DNA of 64,000 bases, from positions 10,920-74,919 of the forward strand of contig CALDRG010000063.1 in NCBI GenBank assembly GCA_937911265.1, written 5' to 3'. The stretch is from Thalassarchaeum sp002495735 (GTDB lineage Archaea > Thermoplasmatota > Poseidoniia > Poseidoniales > Thalassarchaeaceae). The position numbers were made by a program, and so were the translations under genes. Numbering within the stretch: the first letter of the stretch is position 1; every line of letters starts with the position of its first letter. Under the pieces are notes generated by a model that ran no database searches, was not told where the DNA came from, and saw nothing but the letters and a program-made list of their open reading frames with translations. This document shows, piece after piece, positions 18,409 through 26,185 of this stretch.

Positions 18409-19140
18409 TTACTCTGGACCCCAGGGCGTGACTTGGCGTGTTAGTCCTAGCCTATGGGTGAAGAGGAATCGTAGGTTGAGCAAACCATCCCCCCAAGTGT
18501 TGATTTCCGCCTCGCCGACACGTGGACGATATGGAACACTCACCTCATCTGTATTCTTCTTGCCCAGATACCGGCGCGCCCTGATTTTGAACTCCTGAGA
18601 AAGTGGCATACCATCGTGCTTGGGACGCACGCGCTCGTCCTCAAATATCGACTTGTGGAACACCCACATACCACTTTGTGAATCGTGTACGCCATACCAG
18701 TAGAGCAGGCTTGCAGTTGTACTCAGAACCCAATTACCGAAACCGTGGATTCCGGGCATCGCTCCTTCCTCAGCCCGGCGCAACCTGTCGCAGGTAATCC
18801 ACTGCAGTTCCTCATTGAGCAGCTTCCGCACCAGTCCGGGAACCTCTTCACCTGGATATGTGCAATCCGCATCCATGGTCACAATGACATCTCCCGGAGC
18901 CATTGAGAAACCTGTCTTGTACGCTCTACCGTATCCTTTCCTAGGTTCGACATACACAGTCGCTCCCTCTCCCTCAGCGAGTTCTCTAGTGCGGTCGGTC
19001 GAGTTGCCGTCGATAATGAGGAAGTCTAGTTTCTCGCACCAGCCATCATTCGGGATGGAGCGAATTGTATCCACGATGGCGGCTTCCTCATTGCGCGTCG
19101 GTATCACCACAGTGACATGAACTGGTAGAGAGTCTGCCAT
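18409..19140 (-). CDS. Family 2 glycosyltransferase (dolichol-phosphate mannosyltransferase-like)
   Basis: A 243-residue protein starting at ATG 19140 (MADSLPVHVTVVIPT). A longer frame would overlap the divergent neighbour. GT-A motifs: VVIPTRNEE, IIDGNSTDRT, and the metal-binding MDADCTYP. The length and the order match DPM1-type enzymes, which move a sugar from a nucleotide donor to a polyprenyl phosphate. No membrane helix is evident apart from a moderately hydrophobic stretch (NWVLSTTASLLYWYGV). It is divergent from a family 4 glycosyltransferase, which suggests a small surface-glycan locus. Confidence 0.85.
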   Translation of the reverse strand: MADSLPVHVTVVIPTRNEEAAIVDTIRSIPNDGWCEKLDFLIIDGNSTDRTRELAEGEGATVYVEPRKGYGRAYKTGFSMAPGDVIVTMDADCTYPGEEVPGLVRKLLNEELQWITCDRLRRAEEGAMPGIHGFGNWVLSTTASLLYWYGVHDSQSGMWVFHKSIFEDERVRPKHDGMPLSQEFKIRARRYLGKKNTDEVSVPYRPRVGEAEINTWGDGLLNLRFLFTHRLGLTRQVTPWGPE

Positions 19141-19245
19141 GCTATCGAAGGCGGCGACCAAAGGCCTAGTTTTGAACAATGCGAAGCGCTGCCCAGAGGT
19201 CGTGCTCTTGAAATGCGGGTGCTGAGCCCCGAATAAGGGGGAACC

Positions 19246-20466
19246 ATGCACATAGCCATGCTGTCAGCCGAATATCCGCCTCGCTGGGGCGGGATGGGTT
19301 CAACGGTGTACCACCTGTCCGCCGCTCTGGCCGCTAGAGGCCACCGAATCACCGTCATCACCCGATCAGGAGGGGGCATTGCACCAAAAATCGAGGGCGT
19401 CGAGGTGCTGAGCGTGGGTTGGGTCCCTCTCCCAATGGCATTCACACGCTCTTACGGTCGCAGTGCGATGCGGGCTCTGAAACACCTGCACACTCGCGAC
19501 CGGGTAGACGTCGTCCATCTACACTGCCCGATGATATCGTGGAATACCAAGCAATTTGAGAGTTGTCGGGAGAACATTGCTCCGGTGGTCTCCTCGCTGC
19601 ACGGCTCGTGGCTAGGCGAACGAGATGGGCTGGTTGCCGCCTCGAAGCAGAAGGAGGCAGCGGTCTGGGCCAACCCCAATGACCTCGCGATACTCTTGAC
19701 AGCCAAGCACTACGCCGGCTACGAGAGGGCTGCGGTCCGTGGCTCCAGCGTGTGCGTGGCGAACTCCAAGGCTACCAAGAACGACTTCGAGTCACGCTAC
19801 TCACCCCCGTCCGACTGGGATTGCGAAGTGGTACACTGGGGCGTTGACACCAGCATGTTCGTGCCGCTGCACCGTGATGATGAGGATTCTGTCGCAACCC
19901 ACGAAAGGATTCGATCCAGATATGGTGGCTCGCGTCTGCTACTGGCAGTGGGGCGTCTCGCGGCGAGGAAAGGCTACGGCCTGCTGCTCCGGGCCTTCGC
20001 CAATATCCATTCATCGGACTCCCAAATTCGTCTGGTAATCGTCGGACGAGGCCATCTGCGCTCGCGCTTACAGAGACAGGCCCGAGCTCTCGGTGTGGCT
20101 GACGCGGTAACAATTGAGTCGGGGATGCCCTTCGAAGAGTTGGCGGCGCTGTTCCGCTCCGCCGACCTCGTGGTCTACCCCTCTTACTACGAGGGTCAGG
20201 GCCTTATTCCGCTAGAGGCCATGGCTTCGGGCACTCCCGTTGTGACAGTCGACCACGGGCCGCTGCCAGAGATGGTGGACGAGAGCGTCGGCAGGCTATT
20301 CGTGATGGGGGATCCAGATTCCATGGCGGGTGCCATCATGGCCGAACTGGCTGACCCTGAGAGGTTGCAAGAGAAGGGAGAGGCTGGTCGACGCAGGGTG
20401 CTTGAGAAATTCACCTTTGAACACGATGCAGGGCGTTTTGAAGCCATATACGAAAGGGCGGAATGA
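19246..20466 (+). CDS. Family 4 glycosyltransferase
   Basis: A 406-residue GT-B enzyme. The N-terminal domain opens with MLSAEYPPRWGGMGSTVYHL, the C-terminal domain has VGRLAARKGY for donor binding, and the retaining-enzyme E-x7-E motif is EGQGLIPLE, followed by AMASGTPVV. It transfers a sugar from a nucleotide sugar to a surface glycan or lipid; the acceptor is unknown. The start is set by an AAGGGGGA ribosome site. It lies 58 bp before the AI-2E-type transporter gene. Confidence 0.9.
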   Translation: MHIAMLSAEYPPRWGGMGSTVYHLSAALAARGHRITVITRSGGGIAPKIEGVEVLSVGWVPLPMAFTRSYGRSAMRALKHLHTRDRVDVVHLHCPMISWNTKQFESCRENIAPVVSSLHGSWLGERDGLVAASKQKEAAVWANPNDLAILLTAKHYAGYERAAVRGSSVCVANSKATKNDFESRYSPPSDWDCEVVHWGVDTSMFVPLHRDDEDSVATHERIRSRYGGSRLLLAVGRLAARKGYGLLLRAFANIHSSDSQIRLVIVGRGHLRSRLQRQARALGVADAVTIESGMPFEELAALFRSADLVVYPSYYEGQGLIPLEAMASGTPVVTVDHGPLPEMVDESVGRLFVMGDPDSMAGAIMAELADPERLQEKGEAGRRRVLEKFTFEHDAGRFEAIYERAE

Positions 20467-20524
20467 AAATCCCAGTTGGGGAATTATTCATGCGTTGGTC
20501 GCACTGGCGTAGGTAGGGGAGAGC

Positions 20525-21598
20525 ATGGGAGAGACTCAGAGCCTGCGTGATTTACCTTCAGCTACAGTAGCCAACATCGCTATCATCCTGATGGTCTCGG
20601 TGCTAGCAATAATCCAGCTCAAGGCAGTAATACAGCCCCTAGTGATTGCAACTCTTCTCTTCCTGCTCATCCGGCCCGCTGCACAGTGGTTGGAGGAGCG
20701 CCCGATAATGCAGAAGTACGGCCATCCACTGATGCCATACGGCGTCCTCGTAGCGATTCTATTCCTAGTGATGTGGATAGCATCGCAGTTACTCTACTCC
20801 AACCTGACCTTGTTCACTGAGGAGATACCCGGACTGACAGAGAAGCTCAACATCAAGCTGACCTGGCTGGAGGGACTGGAGCTCTGGGGATACTCCTTCG
20901 ACGTCAGCGGCCTGACGGCGCTCTTGAGTTTGGACACCATCAACAACTACCTGACTGGATTCGTTGGCTCGTTGGCGAGTTTTACCGCCAGTGCAGCGAC
21001 TGTTCTCATCTTCCTGCTCTTCATCATCCTCGAGGCCGAGACCCTGCCTCGCCGTTTGAAAGCGGCTTACCCGGAGGATGCCGAGAGGGTGCAGGCTGTA
21101 GCAAGCTCCTCGGGAGAGGGCATCAACACCTATGTCGTTACTAGAGCCACCGTAGCCTTCGGTCAGGCCGTAATCGCGGGGATTATCCTCTGGTACCTCG
21201 ATATCCCTGGTTGGTTCATGTGGGCATCGATCACCTTCATGATGGACTTCATTCCCTACGTGGGAGCGCTGATTTCACTGATTCCTCCAATCTTCCTCGG
21301 CTTCATCGTACTGAGCCCGACTTGGTTTGCCATACTCATTCTGGTGTTGGTCCTCAACCAGCAGGCATGGGGGGCTGTGGTCGAGCCGCAACTGGCCGGA
21401 CAACGGCTTGACATGTCTCCCATCGTGCTGCTTCTCCTAGTGGCCTTCTGGGGCTGGGCGTGGGGAGTAATGGGGATGGTTCTCGGAGTTCCTCTGGCTG
21501 TAATCATGAAGATCGCTCTGGAGTCCGACTCGAGAACGCGTCCAATTGCCATGCTGCTCTCCCGCGATCCCAAGCAACAGGCTGTAGAAGAGGAGTGA
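20525..21598 (+). CDS. AI-2E-type (PerM/TqsA) membrane transporter
   Basis: A 357-residue protein with about eight hydrophobic helices in the family's layout: three N-terminal helices, a soluble segment (residues 95-135), then a C-terminal group containing the conserved PYVGALISLIPP region and a late VVEPQLAGQRLDMSP loop. Members export diverse substrates; the AI-2 name comes from one enterobacterial case, so no substrate is implied. The ATG follows AGGTAGGGGAG. Its stop abuts the stop of the opposing thiamine pyrophosphokinase gene. Confidence 0.88.
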   Translation: MGETQSLRDLPSATVANIAIILMVSVLAIIQLKAVIQPLVIATLLFLLIRPAAQWLEERPIMQKYGHPLMPYGVLVAILFLVMWIASQLLYSNLTLFTEEIPGLTEKLNIKLTWLEGLELWGYSFDVSGLTALLSLDTINNYLTGFVGSLASFTASAATVLIFLLFIILEAETLPRRLKAAYPEDAERVQAVASSSGEGINTYVVTRATVAFGQAVIAGIILWYLDIPGWFMWASITFMMDFIPYVGALISLIPPIFLGFIVLSPTWFAILILVLVLNQQAWGAVVEPQLAGQRLDMSPIVLLLLVAFWGWAWGVMGMVLGVPLAVIMKIALESDSRTRPIAMLLSRDPKQQAVEEE

Positions 21599-22207
21599 TT
21601 AGTCCCGCGGGACTATCACCACTAGGACTCCGTCGGCCCGGATGTGCACTGACTCTCCCGAGCCGACATTGTGGAGTCCTTCCGTAGACAGGCTCATCGG
21701 CGCACCGTCCAACTCCCACCGGGCGCCGTGCAGGTGTACGCTACGGCAGGGAGTTAGTGCAAACACTGAGAATTCGCCTCCGGAGCGCACCGCGAACTCG
21801 CGCTCGCCTTCCTGAGGATGTACCCGATGGGTTACAGAGTCCTCGTGGTGGAGTCGTATGGCTGCACCTGAAGGTACCTCGCACAACGCCGCCCAACTCC
21901 CGAGGAAGTGGCTTGTAGCGCCTCCATCCGAGCCGACGACGTCGATCTCATTGTAACCACGCTCAATGAGCAGTGAGAGAGACTTGGCTAGGTCGCTACT
22001 CGACTGGTCGGCTAATTCGTAGGTCCGACCTCGCCACCTGTCGGAATCGACAGAATCGAGGTCTCCGAGGACCTGATCGACCTCATAACCCGCCTCAGCA
22101 GCCCTATCGGCCCCTCCGTCGACTCCGAAGCAAACAGCACCCTTGAGAAGGCCCTCGACGACAATTTCCGAGGGTTGTTGTCCATTGCACCAGAGTAGCG
22201 CTCGCAA
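21599..22207 (-). CDS. Probable thiamine pyrophosphokinase
   Basis: A 202-residue protein. The N-terminal domain has FGVDGGADRA, VLGDLDSVD and DQSSSDLAKSL, matching the Asp-rich catalytic core of thiamine pyrophosphokinase, which transfers pyrophosphate from ATP to thiamine. The usual GGRxDH motif is altered here to GGATSHFLG. The C-terminal beta-rich half fits the thiamine-binding domain. The start is TTG, four bases after the upstream M29-like gene and within reach of its GAGGTGAT, so translation is probably coupled. Archaea usually make the cofactor by ThiL instead, so this suggests thiamine salvage. The archaeal pterin diphosphokinase fold is an alternative. Confidence 0.72.
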   Translation of the reverse strand: MRALLWCNGQQPSEIVVEGLLKGAVCFGVDGGADRAAEAGYEVDQVLGDLDSVDSDRWRGRTYELADQSSSDLAKSLSLLIERGYNEIDVVGSDGGATSHFLGSWAALCEVPSGAAIRLHHEDSVTHRVHPQEGEREFAVRSGGEFSVFALTPCRSVHLHGARWELDGAPMSLSTEGLHNVGSGESVHIRADGVLVVIVPRD

Positions 22208-22211
22208 TTCA

Positions 22212-23243
22212 TCACCTCTTGCGGGCGGTTATCTTGCCATCGACCACGAGGTCAACGTCGTTCAGTTCAATTGTCGGCTTCAACATGACCCCTCGCATGT
22301 GGATACCTACGCTTGCCGAGCCACCGAGAGCGGAGTTGTCACCGATTCCGAAGTAAGCCGAACCGCGGACCACCTGATCCTCAAGCCTGTTTCCAGTCAT
22401 CCTCGCCCTCGAGTTCATCCCGAAACCGAACTCAGCCACTGTTTTGACCAACCCGGCCCTAGACGGACGCAGGCCGACCTTGGCCTCATCGAGCACTGAC
22501 CCGACACTCTCTGCCAGCTCACCACCGGAGATGCTGACCACCATGCCTTCCTCGGCTAGGAAGGTGAGGGGCTCGTCTAGAAGGATGCCTTCCCACGAAC
22601 CGTCGATGACGATTTTGCCGCTCAGGGTCTGCTCCTTTGGTAGAACGAAGACCTTTCCGGCCGGCAGGTTAGTCACCTGCCCAGGTCGGTTGCATATGCC
22701 GTTGTCCTCGAGCACCCAGCGGGCCCCGGTCCTGAAAGTCACATCGGTGCCTGCTGGAGTCGTCACCCTGACATCGCGCCTACGCCGCAGCATCGGATTC
22801 AGCCCTGATATCTCCTTCTGCAGGGCGTTGTAGTCAGCGGTCATCCCACCCATCGCCATCATCTCCTCGTTGATTCCAGGCATCGAAGCTATTCTAGCCC
22901 CCTCCCGCGATGCGGTCAGTCGTGCACGGGTATGAGTCAGAGAGTGGCGAGTGGCGAGCAGTACGACATTCTGACGGCGCATCAGATCACCGACCGAGGC
23001 CGGGGGCTCGTTGCCCTGCCTGTGTCTGCGAGGCATCATCATCATGAGTATTCGATCAGTAACCTCCGAGGCGGCCTCGTATAGTGAGCGACCGACTTCG
23101 GAAGTCGACGGGTCGGTGACTACCAGCACGTGCTCGTGCGGCCGCACCTGCATGCAAGTTCTCACTACTGAACGAGCCGCGGTCAGCATCGCCTCCTCGC
23201 GTTCGGTGTCATCACCGATGAAAACATCAGACTCCTCGGCCAT
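22212..23243 (-). CDS. M29-like aminopeptidase-family protein, possibly inactive
   Basis: A 343-residue protein from ATG 23243 (MAEESD). A longer start at 23285 would nearly touch the divergent gene. The C-terminal half follows the M29/aminopeptidase-T layout: GKVFVLPKEQ, AEFGFGMN, LEDQ, FGIGDNSALGG and PTIEL. From memory of the family, the expected His before the GIGDN segment is Tyr here (SAYFGIGDN) and the later HxD is HMR. Two metal ligands may therefore be gone. It is followed after four bases by the thiamine pyrophosphokinase gene. Confidence 0.7.
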   Translation of the reverse strand: MAEESDVFIGDDTEREEAMLTAARSVVRTCMQVRPHEHVLVVTDPSTSEVGRSLYEAASEVTDRILMMMMPRRHRQGNEPPASVGDLMRRQNVVLLATRHSLTHTRARLTASREGARIASMPGINEEMMAMGGMTADYNALQKEISGLNPMLRRRRDVRVTTPAGTDVTFRTGARWVLEDNGICNRPGQVTNLPAGKVFVLPKEQTLSGKIVIDGSWEGILLDEPLTFLAEEGMVVSISGGELAESVGSVLDEAKVGLRPSRAGLVKTVAEFGFGMNSRARMTGNRLEDQVVRGSAYFGIGDNSALGGSASVGIHMRGVMLKPTIELNDVDLVVDGKITARKR

Positions 23244-23291
23244 CGCTCCTCGGCTCGTGATGAGAGTTCTGTTATTCAACACCACTACATA

Positions 23292-24170
23292 ATGTCAAAC
23301 CAATTCACCACGGCAGTCATAGGTGAAGATGGGTTGTGCAGAGTAATGGAAGGCGTCCGGACGGTGCGACTCGTAGCCGCTCTTGCGGTAGCTGCTATGC
23401 TCGCCGGTGGCTGGATGATGAACACACCGCTGGACGAAATCACCGATGACGGGAGTACAGTGAACGACGAGGGGTCTGCAGCCGTCGACGGAGATTCCGA
23501 GGAGGCACAGCCTGTCCTCAAGCGGGAAGAGAAAGAGGATGATTCCGGCTCCACACTGCCGCAGAGGCTCCTAGCTGGAGGAGTGGGTGCCCTGGGGTCG
23601 CTCATTCTCGGATCGTTCGTACTTGAATTTGTGAAGGTCACAGTGCTAGTGGCACTGATATCCCCTATGCTCGCGAGGATGAAGAGCAATCGAGAGGACA
23701 TGCTCACCCGCGGCCGTCTGCTCGGATACCTCGAGGCAAACGCGGGAATCCACTTCTCCGCACTGCGCGACGCCCTTGGGCTTGCCAACGGAGTGACAGC
23801 TTACCACCTCCACACTCTGGAATCAACCGGTCAGATTATTTCGTGGAGGGATGGTAAACTGCGCCGCTATGCAATTTCCAGTCTGTCTAGGGAGGAAATT
23901 GGGCGAATTAGGAACCCTATCGCTGGGACTCGCCTAGCCATACTCGAGGTACTGTCCGAATCTGGCAACATAGGCCTCTCAGGCACCGATATCCGATTGA
24001 AGTTAGAAATTTCGAGGCAGCTGCTGAGCCACCACCTAAACGAACTGCGCAATGGTGAGATGGTCGAAGCTGCCTCAGAGGCACGGCGTCCCAAGTGGCG
24101 GCTGTCAGACAGTGGGATGGACGTACTAATCACCTCTAGAGAGGTAGCTCGAATCGAGGCTGTAGCCTGA
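23292..24170 (+). CDS. Membrane-tethered winged-helix regulator with two HTH domains
   Basis: A 292-residue protein. Two hydrophobic segments (LVAALAVAAMLAGGWMM near residue 35, and VLEFVKVTVLVALISPML near 120) flank an acidic loop predicted to be outside the cell. The cytoplasmic part holds two winged-helix domains: residues about 135-195 (FSALRDALGLANGVTAYHLHTLE) and about 210-280 (LSGTDIRLKLEISRQLLSHHLNEL). Archaeal one-component regulators of this kind sense something at the membrane and bind DNA directly. The target is unknown. An internal ATG at 23346 is an alternative start. It is divergent from the M29-like gene. Confidence 0.75.
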   Translation: MSNQFTTAVIGEDGLCRVMEGVRTVRLVAALAVAAMLAGGWMMNTPLDEITDDGSTVNDEGSAAVDGDSEEAQPVLKREEKEDDSGSTLPQRLLAGGVGALGSLILGSFVLEFVKVTVLVALISPMLARMKSNREDMLTRGRLLGYLEANAGIHFSALRDALGLANGVTAYHLHTLESTGQIISWRDGKLRRYAISSLSREEIGRIRNPIAGTRLAILEVLSESGNIGLSGTDIRLKLEISRQLLSHHLNELRNGEMVEAASEARRPKWRLSDSGMDVLITSREVARIEAVA

Positions 24171-24175
24171 ATAAT

Positions 24176-24943
24176 TCAAGGAATCAAACGTCCTTCCATT
24201 CCGCCTGCGACCTCGATTACCTGGCCCGTGATGTGTCCCGATATCTCGTCCGAAGCTAGCATGACCACCACGTTAGCCACATCCTCAGGGGTAGCGAGCT
24301 TCTTCAGTGCCATCGTCGCAGTTGCACGCCCTACTAGCTCCTCGTCAACCCCATGTTCGGCCTTCTTTGGCGTAACAGTCCATCCTGGAGCGACCGCATT
24401 AACACGGACACCGCCAATATGCGAGACGTCGTTCTTCAATGACATCAGCAGACCTGATGTGATGGCGCCCTTAGCAGCAGCGTAGTCAGCATGTCCTGAT
24501 TCACCGTAGATACCTGCTGTCGAACCAATCAGAACGATTGACCCCTGTCCGACTTCTGCGGCGTGGCCAAGGAAGGCGCGAACAGTGCTCACTGTAACCC
24601 CAAGATTGGAGTCAATGGTGGAGGTCCAACGCTCACCATCAATTTCCCAAAGCGGCTTGGACGGTGTGGGATAATGGCCGGCATTAGCGATGCAAATATC
24701 GAGGCCTCCGGATTCGGAGACAATGCTTCGAACCATCGATAGCGCTTCCTTGTCATCGCGCAGATCCGCACGGATAGCTATTCCATCGATTTCCTCGGCC
24801 AGCGATACGGCTGCGGCGGTCGAAGAAAAATGATGCACGACCACGCGAGCACCCTCAGCGGCGAACGCTCTGCAAATGGCCTGACCTATGCCACCAGCAC
24901 CGCCGGTGACGAGCACAACCTTGCCATGCAGCCCGGTTTCCAC
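24176..24943 (-). CDS. Short-chain dehydrogenase/reductase (FabG-like)
   Basis: A 255-residue classical SDR. The NAD(P)-binding motif is TGGAGGIG, the structural NAG motif is IANAGHYP, and the catalytic residues are Ser in LIGSTAGIYG plus the Y-x3-K of DYAAAK. Length and motifs are those of 3-oxoacyl reductase-like enzymes, but the substrate is not readable. GTG is the start; no in-frame ATG fits. It is divergent from the DDAH gene. Confidence 0.88.
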   Translation of the reverse strand: METGLHGKVVLVTGGAGGIGQAICRAFAAEGARVVVHHFSSTAAAVSLAEEIDGIAIRADLRDDKEALSMVRSIVSESGGLDICIANAGHYPTPSKPLWEIDGERWTSTIDSNLGVTVSTVRAFLGHAAEVGQGSIVLIGSTAGIYGESGHADYAAAKGAITSGLLMSLKNDVSHIGGVRVNAVAPGWTVTPKKAEHGVDEELVGRATATMALKKLATPEDVANVVVMLASDEISGHITGQVIEVAGGMEGRLIP

Positions 24944-24964
24944 GCAGGACGGGAGATGTTCCGC

Positions 24965-24973
24965 TACTTTATG
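24965..24973 (+). promoter_or_regulatory. TATA-like box for the DDAH gene
   Basis: TACTTTATG is centred about 23-25 bp before the ATG at 24992, which has no ribosome site. It fits a leaderless transcript and supports that start over the upstream ATG codons that would overlap the SDR gene. Confidence 0.4.
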
Positions 24974-24991
24974 TCCTCAGACTATCTGCCT

Positions 24992-25768
24992 ATGAAGCGA
25001 ATGCGTGTAGCAATCACCAGAGGAGTTAGCCCGAACATCGGAGTCTGCGAGCTGACCTTTCTCGAGCGCGAAGCTATCGATGTCGAAAACGCGCGGGCTC
25101 AGCACGGCCTCTACGAAGAGATTCTCAAGGAACTCGGCTGTCGAGTCGAACACCTTGATGAGGAGCTAGACTTTCCCGATTCGGTGTTCGTCGAGGACAT
25201 TGCCATCGTGCTTGACGAAATCGCGATTATCACGAGGCCGGGGGCGCTTTCCCGACGTGGCGAACGTCGTTCGATCGAACGGGCGCTCGCACCCCACCGC
25301 TCGCTCAAGCACATCCAGGCGCCCGCGATACTCGATGGAGGGGACGTCATGGTCGTGGCCAAGAGTATCTACGTCGGCATCTCCACCCGCAGCAACGCCG
25401 GGGCCGTGCGCCAGCTGAGGGCGCTGGTCACCGACCATGGCTACCGCGTTATGGAGGTCGAGTTCAACGGATGTCTCCACCTGAAGTCAGCGGTGACCGC
25501 GGTCTCAGACAACACCCTTCTCATCAATCCTGAGTGGGTCGATGCCGGTGCCTTTCCCGAGCATGCCTGCATCTCCGTCGACCCGTCGGAGCCGAGCGCG
25601 GCCAATGTCGTCCGCATTGGTAGCACGGTCCTTTTCGCAGCCGACTTCCCTTGGACCGGCCAGCGCCTCTCTGCCCTAGGCTATGATGCACGGCCCGTAG
25701 TCGCCTCGGAACTGGCAAAAGCCGAAGGTGCGCTGACATGCTGTAGCCTCATCTTTGAGGCGCCGTAG
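24992..25768 (+). CDS. Dimethylarginine dimethylaminohydrolase-like amidinohydrolase
   Basis: A 258-residue protein of the length usual for DDAH. Key segments: FPDSVFVEDIAIV (substrate-binding Asp/Glu), DGGDVMV, CLHLKSAVTAV (catalytic His of the GxHLKS motif) and GALTCCSLIF at the C-terminus with the nucleophilic Cys near residue 250. The LTCCS ending is especially like animal DDAH. The reaction releases citrulline from methylated arginine (or arginine, for relatives). The gene is alone between the SDR and the cupin. DDAH is uncommon in archaea as far as I know, so transfer is possible. Confidence 0.85.
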   Translation: MKRMRVAITRGVSPNIGVCELTFLEREAIDVENARAQHGLYEEILKELGCRVEHLDEELDFPDSVFVEDIAIVLDEIAIITRPGALSRRGERRSIERALAPHRSLKHIQAPAILDGGDVMVVAKSIYVGISTRSNAGAVRQLRALVTDHGYRVMEVEFNGCLHLKSAVTAVSDNTLLINPEWVDAGAFPEHACISVDPSEPSAANVVRIGSTVLFAADFPWTGQRLSALGYDARPVVASELAKAEGALTCCSLIFEAP

Positions 25769-25802
25769 AAATAGTTACTATCCTGAATTCTGTGTCTCAA
25801 TG

Positions 25803-26162
25803 TCAAATCCAGACATCATTGGAGGCTGTTAATTCGCCTTCTGTGCTGCCAGTATTGACGATGTCGCGAGGTTCAACAAGCATGACCTCGCATTCAGTTT
25901 CAGCACAGGGTTTGTGATTAACTCCTTTTGGGACCACATACATGTCACCCTTACTCAATTCCACAGTCTCGTTCTCAAACTCTATTTTCATCTCACCCTT
26001 GATTACGATGAACACCTCATCGGTATCTGTATGATTATGCCAAATGAAATCGCCCTGAATTTTGACTAATTTGAATTGGTAATCGTTCATCTCTGCGATT
26101 ACCTTTGGAGACCAGTGTTCTGAAAACAGAGATAGTTTGTCTTTGAGATTTATTTTTCCCAT
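25803..26162 (-). CDS. Small cupin-domain protein (AT-rich, likely acquired)
   Basis: A 119-residue single cupin. Motif 1 is WHNHTDTDEVFIVIKGEM (two His and a Glu as metal ligands), and motif 2 is GDMYVVPKGVNHKPCA. The reaction is unknown; cupins of this size are often sugar isomerases, dioxygenase-like proteins or sensors. A GGGAGA site precedes the ATG. By hand count the gene is about 41% GC, far below its neighbours, and its codon use is correspondingly A/T-ending. This points to recent transfer. It lies 23 bp downstream of the giant surface-protein gene on the same strand. Confidence 0.85.
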   Translation of the reverse strand: MGKINLKDKLSLFSEHWSPKVIAEMNDYQFKLVKIQGDFIWHNHTDTDEVFIVIKGEMKIEFENETVELSKGDMYVVPKGVNHKPCAETECEVMLVEPRDIVNTGSTEGELTASNDVWI

Positions 26163-26185
26163 TTTCTCCCTGCCTTGTTATACGA

